From: Bacteroidales bacterium
GTDB taxonomy: Bacteria > Bacteroidota > Bacteroidia > Bacteroidales > VadinHA17
Direction: 5' to 3'
NCBI GenBank assembly: GCA_029935275.1
Contig: JAOZKQ010000049.1
Location: 1-10,826, forward strand
Length of the DNA: 10,826 bases
Below, one piece after another: positions 7,037 to 10,826 of this stretch. How positions within the stretch are numbered: the stretch's first letter is position 1; the number at the start of each line of letters is the position of its first letter. The position numbers and the translations under genes are program-made. Under the pieces are notes generated by a model. It had not been told where the DNA came from. It saw nothing but the letters and a program-made list of their open reading frames with translations, and did no database searches.

Positions 7037-8455
7037 ATGGCAACCAGGTACAAAATCCCGGGAGTTTACATTGAGGAATTATCAAAATTTCCTCCCTCGG
7101 TAGCAGAAGTAGAAACAGCGATCCCTGCATTTATCGGTTATACTGAAAAAGCAGAAAAAAATAATGTATCGCTGATTAATGTGCCAACCCGGATTACTTC
7201 ACTGATGGAATACGAACAATATTATGGACACGCAGATAAGGAAACCGGCATTTCGGTAAACATAACCGATACTTATGATATTTATGGTAAAATTACCCGG
7301 GTAGTAACTGCTCCCAAACCAGCTTCAAAATCAAGGTATTTAATGTATTATTCACTACAAATGTATTTTTCAAATGGAGGTGATACATGCTATATTATTT
7401 CAGTTGGCAATTACAGTGGAGGAACACCCATTAAATCTGATTTAGGAACAAATGGAGGCTTAGCAATTCTGGAAAAGGAAGACGAACCTACATTAATTGT
7501 GTTTCCTGATGCATCTGGAATTTCAACAGCAGCAGACTTCTATGATCTATATAAAGAGGCCTTAATACAATGCAATAACTTACAGGATCGATTTACTATT
7601 ATTGATACCTTTAATCAGGTTTCGGGTTTTGCAGAAACTTTACGAACCAATTTTAATTTAGATACTAATTATTTGAAATATGGAGCGGTTTATTATCCAT
7701 GGTTAAAAACAACACTGCCATATATTTACGATGATTGTGATGTATCAATTTCCCATACAGAAGAAACTCCTCCTTCAAGAACAATAAATTACGATGCTTG
7801 TAAACTAAATGACTCAGAAATAGTAACAAATACTGAGTTATATAAGCTCATTAAATTAGAATTAGGCAAATTAATGGTAATCCTACCACCTTCTGCCGCA
7901 GTGGCTGGTATTTATGTTCGCGTTGATAGAACCAGGGGAGTTTGGAAAGCCCCGGCAAACATCGATGTTATGCAGGTATTAGGTCCCGACAAAAAAGTCA
8001 CTAACAACGAGCAAGAAAATTTGAATGTACATTCTACAGGGAAATCAATCAATGCTATTCGATCATTCTCAGGGAAAGGAACACTGATTTGGGGAGCACG
8101 CACACTGGCAGGTAACGACAATGAATGGCGATATATTTCAGTTCGCAGATTCTTCAATATGGTGAAAGAATCAGTTAAAAAGTCAGCAGGCTGGGCTGTT
8201 TTTGAGCCTAATGATGCCAATACCTGGAATAAGGTACAGGGTATGATTGAAGGCTATTTATATCAAAAATGGCAGGAAGGAGCTCTTCAGGGTGCCAAAC
8301 CCGATAATGCCTTCTTTGTAAAAGTAGGCCTTGGACTAACAATGACTCAACAGGATGTACTTGAAGGCAGAATGATTGTTGAAATTGGTATGGCAGTTTT
8401 AAGGCCTGCAGAATTTATAATATTCAAATTCACTCTTCAAATGATTGAATCCTAA
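7037..8455 (+). CDS. Contractile-tail sheath protein (eCIS/phage-tail sheath family)
   Basis: This sheath subunit (472 aa) would polymerise around an inner tube and contract to drive it through a target membrane. Family signatures: N-terminal IPGVYIEE (7-14) and ETAIPAFIGYTEKAE (26-40); the NGGDTCYIISVG strand (113-124); PSAAVAGIYVRVDRTRGVWK (285-304); and the highly conserved C-terminal sheath domain with GKGTLIWGARTLAGNDNEWR (346-365), ISVRRFFNMV, FEPNDANTWNKV (389-400), LEGRMIVEIGMAVLRPAEFI (442-461) and a last strand KFTLQM. That C-terminal strand makes the inter-subunit handshake in contractile sheaths. The length suits Afp2/Pvc2-like sheaths and is close to phage tail sheaths; T6SS TssC is a different, more distant family. 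No tube gene follows directly, which is unusual, and no capsid genes are visible to mark a prophage. Confidence 0.93.
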   Translation: MATRYKIPGVYIEELSKFPPSVAEVETAIPAFIGYTEKAEKNNVSLINVPTRITSLMEYEQYYGHADKETGISVNITDTYDIYGKITRVVTAPKPASKSRYLMYYSLQMYFSNGGDTCYIISVGNYSGGTPIKSDLGTNGGLAILEKEDEPTLIVFPDASGISTAADFYDLYKEALIQCNNLQDRFTIIDTFNQVSGFAETLRTNFNLDTNYLKYGAVYYPWLKTTLPYIYDDCDVSISHTEETPPSRTINYDACKLNDSEIVTNTELYKLIKLELGKLMVILPPSAAVAGIYVRVDRTRGVWKAPANIDVMQVLGPDKKVTNNEQENLNVHSTGKSINAIRSFSGKGTLIWGARTLAGNDNEWRYISVRRFFNMVKESVKKSAGWAVFEPNDANTWNKVQGMIEGYLYQKWQEGALQGAKPDNAFFVKVGLGLTMTQQDVLEGRMIVEIGMAVLRPAEFIIFKFTLQMIES

Positions 8456-8773
8456 TTGTTATTAGTTAATTAAAAATATAATTTAGCTGTAAAAGACCAA
8501 TTTATCCGAAATCAAGAGAGAAATTTTGTAATTCAATAAAATATTCGTAAATTGTGTGATATTTAATCGGTTAAGCCGATAAAAACTATGCTCAGGTAAT
8601 AATTGATCCTCTTAAATTTGCTTGAGAAAACCCTACTCACCCTCTTAGGATCAACAAATGTTGAAATATATAAGAATCAGGACTGTTTTGAAAGTCCGGA
8701 TTTTGCTTCGGAACTTCGTATGAGTTAACCGTTGTGAATCCTGGGTGTCATATACCATTAAATACATAATAAA
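8456..8773. other. 318-nt non-coding, potentially structured region between the sheath and amidase genes
   Basis: No credible gene is seen. Several short dyads cluster here: ATCGG-TTAAG-CCGAT (8566-8580), TCAACA-AA-TGTTGA (8651-8664), GGACT/AGTCC (8680-8684 and 8693-8697), an overlapping TCCGGA/TTCGGA pairing just after, and GATCCT/AGGATC (8605-8610 and 8647-8652). A perfect TAAATTTG -7 element lies at 8613-8620 without a clear -33 partner; TTTG at 8525-8528 is followed 19 nt later by a 6-of-8 match, TAAATTGT. The amidase operon may therefore have its own promoter here. No T-run terminator for the sheath gene is visible. Confidence 0.4.
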
Positions 8774-9586
8774 ATGGAAATAAACAATGATCATCGAATT
8801 GAGGGCGACAATATTACACAAATGGATTGTCCCAAAAATAAAGAAAAATTTGCTCCCGGTAATATGGATACGATTGTAATCCATTACACTGCCGGAAGAA
8901 GTGCTGAGTCATCGGCTAATTTTTTGGTTAGTCCGGTAAAAGCTTCCGCTCATCTGGTAATTGGACGGGAAGGCGAAATCTACCAGATGGTGCCTTTTGA
9001 TACCGTATCCTGGCATGCCGGTGATAGTTCTTACGGTAACCGTAAGTGGTTAAACAAATATTCCATTGGTATTGAATTGGATAATGCAGGAGTATTAACC
9101 AAAGTTGGTAGTGAATATCAGGCATGGTTCGGAAAAAAGTACCAGGCCAATGAAGTAGTTCATGCCATCCATAGAAATGAATCTTCAGCAAAATACTGGC
9201 ATACCTATACCGAGCAACAAATTGAAAAATGTCGTCAGGTATGTGATCTGCTTATTAATAAGTATAAGCCGAAAACCATTCTTGGTCATGAGGAAATTTC
9301 ACCCGGGCGTAAACAGGATCCCGGACCGGCTTTCCCATTGGATAAATTCAGGGAAAACCTGCTCTCACAAAATCGCTCAGATGAACCGGATTTTATTGAT
9401 AAAGAAGGCATAGTCGTTACGAACCTCCTAAATATAAGGAGTGACGCCGGTGTTAGTTTCAAAAAAGTTGCCATACCACTTCCCCGGGGAACAAAAGTTA
9501 AGGTCCTGGAAGAACGAAACGGATGGTATAAAGTAGAAACCAGTATTGAAGGATGGGTAAGTAAAGGCCTTATTGATATTAGCTGA
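8774..9586 (+). CDS. Zinc N-acetylmuramoyl-L-alanine amidase with C-terminal SH3b domain
   Basis: This peptidoglycan hydrolase (270 aa) should cut the bond between N-acetylmuramic acid and the stem-peptide L-Ala. The Amidase_2 (AmpD/T7-lysozyme-like) domain covers about 30-195. The zinc ligands are read as His37 (VIHYTAG), His172 (LGHEEISPG) and Asp182, with the catalytic Lys180 and Glu101 (IGIELDNAG). The His-x7-Lys-x-Asp spacing is that of AmpD. Other family marks are ASAHLVIGREGEIYQMVPF (57-75) and SWHAGDSSY (79-87). An SH3b wall-binding domain follows at about 212-270 (LLNIRSDAGVSFKKVA, then RNGWYKVETSIEGWVS). No signal peptide or membrane segment is seen, so export is unexplained, as for phage endolysins. 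It precedes the DUF5675-like gene by 54 nt. The biochemical role is firm; its part in wall passage, release or wall recycling is inference. Confidence 0.93.
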   Translation: MEINNDHRIEGDNITQMDCPKNKEKFAPGNMDTIVIHYTAGRSAESSANFLVSPVKASAHLVIGREGEIYQMVPFDTVSWHAGDSSYGNRKWLNKYSIGIELDNAGVLTKVGSEYQAWFGKKYQANEVVHAIHRNESSAKYWHTYTEQQIEKCRQVCDLLINKYKPKTILGHEEISPGRKQDPGPAFPLDKFRENLLSQNRSDEPDFIDKEGIVVTNLLNIRSDAGVSFKKVAIPLPRGTKVKVLEERNGWYKVETSIEGWVSKGLIDIS

Positions 9587-9640
9587 TATAAGTGTATGGA
9601 GCTTATTCTTGAGTTTAAATAATTACGAAATTATAAACGT

Positions 9641-10378
9641 ATGAATCGTGTCCTGACCTTGATTTTGGTTGCCGGTATAACATTCCTGATTATCCTGTTT
9701 GCAATAAAACCGGAATTGATCGAGAGTGTTTGGTTGTGGATTATCGGCCTTTCAGGTACCATAATTAAGGCCTTTCAATTGCTTATTGATTTCTTTAAAA
9801 AGAAATTTTCAGGAGACAAGGAAACACAGGATAATGAAGACCCGGAAACTCCGGCTGAAAAAAAACCTAAATCAAGGGTTTCAGATACAAAAGGAGTTTT
9901 TAAAGGTACTTCATTAAACCTTTTAAGATATTCCGATGATGAAACTACGACTATTGGCCTCTTATCTGTTAATGAAAAGTTCTATTGTTATACACTTGAA
10001 GATACATTTCATAAAGTAAAAATTGATGGTGAAACCAGGATTCCGGCAGGTACCTATCCCATTCAGTTTAGAAAAGAAGAGACGGAGCTAACCTTAAAAT
10101 ACAGAGAAAGATATCCTGACTGGTTTATCTGGCATTTACAACTTAAGGATGTTCCAGGGTATAATTCCATCTATATTCATAATGGTGGCGATCATACACA
10201 AACAGAGGGCTGCCTTCTGGTTTCCGATAGTTTAAATGTAAGCAATGAAAAAACATTTCTATCAAATTCAAGAGAGACCTTCCGCAGACTTTATGGCTAT
10301 CTGAGGGAGCAACTGGATAATAATATTCCTGTTAGAATAAGTATTTACAATGAAAATTGGATAAATAAATTAAAATAA
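9641..10378 (+). CDS. Membrane-anchored DUF5675-like protein
   Basis: The protein (245 aa) has two hydrophobic segments at the N-terminus, about 4-22 and 28-51, separated by a short loop (IKPELIES). An acidic, Pro/Lys-containing linker (57-84) leads to a globular domain at about 87-240. That domain resembles the DUF5675 family: SLNLLRYSDDETTTIGLLSV, FYCYTLED, RIPAGTYPIQFR, and the signature IHNGGDHTQTEGCLLVSD (179-196) with His180 and Cys191. The His/Gly-Cys pair recalls the active site of L,D-transpeptidases, so a wall-related activity is possible but not shown. By the positive-inside rule (basic KKK after the second helix) both helices would form a hairpin with the domain in the cytoplasm; a single-helix reading would put it in the periplasm. 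It ends 6 nt before the next gene. Confidence 0.8.
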   Translation: MNRVLTLILVAGITFLIILFAIKPELIESVWLWIIGLSGTIIKAFQLLIDFFKKKFSGDKETQDNEDPETPAEKKPKSRVSDTKGVFKGTSLNLLRYSDDETTTIGLLSVNEKFYCYTLEDTFHKVKIDGETRIPAGTYPIQFRKEETELTLKYRERYPDWFIWHLQLKDVPGYNSIYIHNGGDHTQTEGCLLVSDSLNVSNEKTFLSNSRETFRRLYGYLREQLDNNIPVRISIYNENWINKLK

Positions 10379-10384
10379 TATATC

Positions 10385-10826
10385 ATGGCTGAAAATGATG
10401 CAATAAAACGGGCAAGCATAAACAAGAAGCGTCGCAATTGGTTATTTCTGGGCCTTATGGGCCTGGTTGAACTGGTAATACTTATACCAACTTTTTATGT
10501 TATTATTAAAATTTGCAGTAACCCGGGCAATGAATTGTATAGCCTGGTTGCTCTGCTTCTGTTACTGGTATGGTTTGGTGGACTTGGTGCATATTATGCC
10601 TGGGCAATTTATTTTTATAATATCAACCGGGGATTAACCAATGAGAGTTGGGCAATTTTGCGTGAAGAAATTAAATATTCACCTGAAAGTGAAGCTAAAA
10701 TTCCTAAAGAAAATCCTAATACCGGAGAAACCTTAGGACTGCCAAAAGGTACCATACGTGGAACACTGGCACTCACCCTGATGATAGGCGGACTGGCCAT
10801 GACCATAGCTGCTTTTGGAATGGATA
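10385..10826 (+). CDS. Three-helix membrane protein of unknown function (partial, C-terminus missing)
   Basis: The reading frame opens with ATG at 10385, only 6 nt after the preceding stop, and is still open at the right edge (147 codons seen). A basic N-terminus (IKRASINKKRRN) is followed by membrane segments at about 19-42, 52-78 and 126-145. Between the second and third lies a charged soluble stretch (about 81-116). The third helix is introduced by the striking motif GLPKGTIRGTLALTL (118-132). I do not recognise the family. Tight spacing to the DUF5675-like gene indicates co-translation with it, so a joint role in the membrane is likely. A holin-like or anchoring role for the contractile apparatus is only a guess. 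Confidence 0.8.
   Translation, partial: MAENDAIKRASINKKRRNWLFLGLMGLVELVILIPTFYVIIKICSNPGNELYSLVALLLLLVWFGGLGAYYAWAIYFYNINRGLTNESWAILREEIKYSPESEAKIPKENPNTGETLGLPKGTIRGTLALTLMIGGLAMTIAAFGMD

Noticed and set aside
7912..8220. 102-codon open frame antisense to the sheath gene
   Set aside because: It overlaps the most conserved part of the sheath domain, whose codons explain it; the protein shows no family signature.
7037..8455. Type VI secretion sheath (TssC)
   Set aside because: The N-terminal IPGVYIEE and C-terminal GARTLAGNDNEWRY signatures are those of phage/eCIS sheaths, and no TssB partner is adjacent.
8658..8723. Possible 21-codon peptide gene (ATG at 8658) in the sheath-amidase gap
   Set aside because: It is basic and hydrophobic but too short, and its ATG lies inside a dyad. 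Nothing sets it apart from chance.
8651..8884. 77-codon minus-strand frame over the sheath-amidase gap
   Set aside because: It overlaps the amidase start, has no recognisable feature beyond AT-rich composition, and runs against the operon.
1..10826. tRNA, rRNA, CRISPR array, insertion sequence or integrase
   Set aside because: No cloverleaf, ribosomal sequence, regularly spaced repeat, transposase or terminal inverted repeat was found on either strand.

Overview
The window looks like chromosomal DNA of a Bacteroidota bacterium, probably an environmental member of the Bacteroidia; the finer placement is a guess. The grounds are the SusC/SusD outer-membrane pair, the matching FecR-type anti-sigma factor and ECF sigma factor, AT-rich intergenic DNA with TAnnTTTG-type promoter elements, and the absence of strong Shine-Dalgarno sequences.

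Left part (1-6547, all minus strand). Read in the direction of transcription, the order is ECF sigma factor (6547-5876), a 412-nt non-coding stretch, FecR-family anti-sigma factor (5463-4357), a 170-nt gap, SusC-type TonB-dependent transporter with an N-terminal STN signalling domain (4186-812), and a SusD-type surface lipoprotein (799 to beyond the left edge). This is a trans-envelope signalling module. Ligand capture by SusC/SusD should be sensed through the STN domain, passed to the periplasmic part of FecR, and should free the sigma factor in the cytoplasm. No glycan-degrading or other enzyme lies in the window, so the substrate is unknown. The fecR-susC gap holds a strong intrinsic terminator facing the opposite way (plus strand). 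This points to a short antisense RNA over the 5' end of susC.

Middle (6548-7036). This is a 489-nt divergent non-coding region with candidate plus-strand promoter elements, an operator-like dyad and a second imperfect hairpin.

Right part (7037-10826, all plus strand). A complete contractile-tail sheath gene of the extracellular contractile injection system (eCIS)/phage-tail type comes first. After 318 nt of non-coding, potentially structured DNA follow a zinc N-acetylmuramoyl-L-alanine amidase with an SH3b domain and no signal peptide, a DUF5675-like protein with an N-terminal membrane hairpin, and a three-helix membrane protein cut by the right edge. The last two are 6 nt apart and the amidase is 54 nt before them, so these three are probably one operon. 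The usual partners of a sheath (tube, baseplate, AAA+ ATPase) are not next to it. Its neighbours are instead wall-active and membrane proteins, which suggests a release, lysis or anchoring cassette of a contractile injection system. This is the most interesting part of the window, though its function here is inference.
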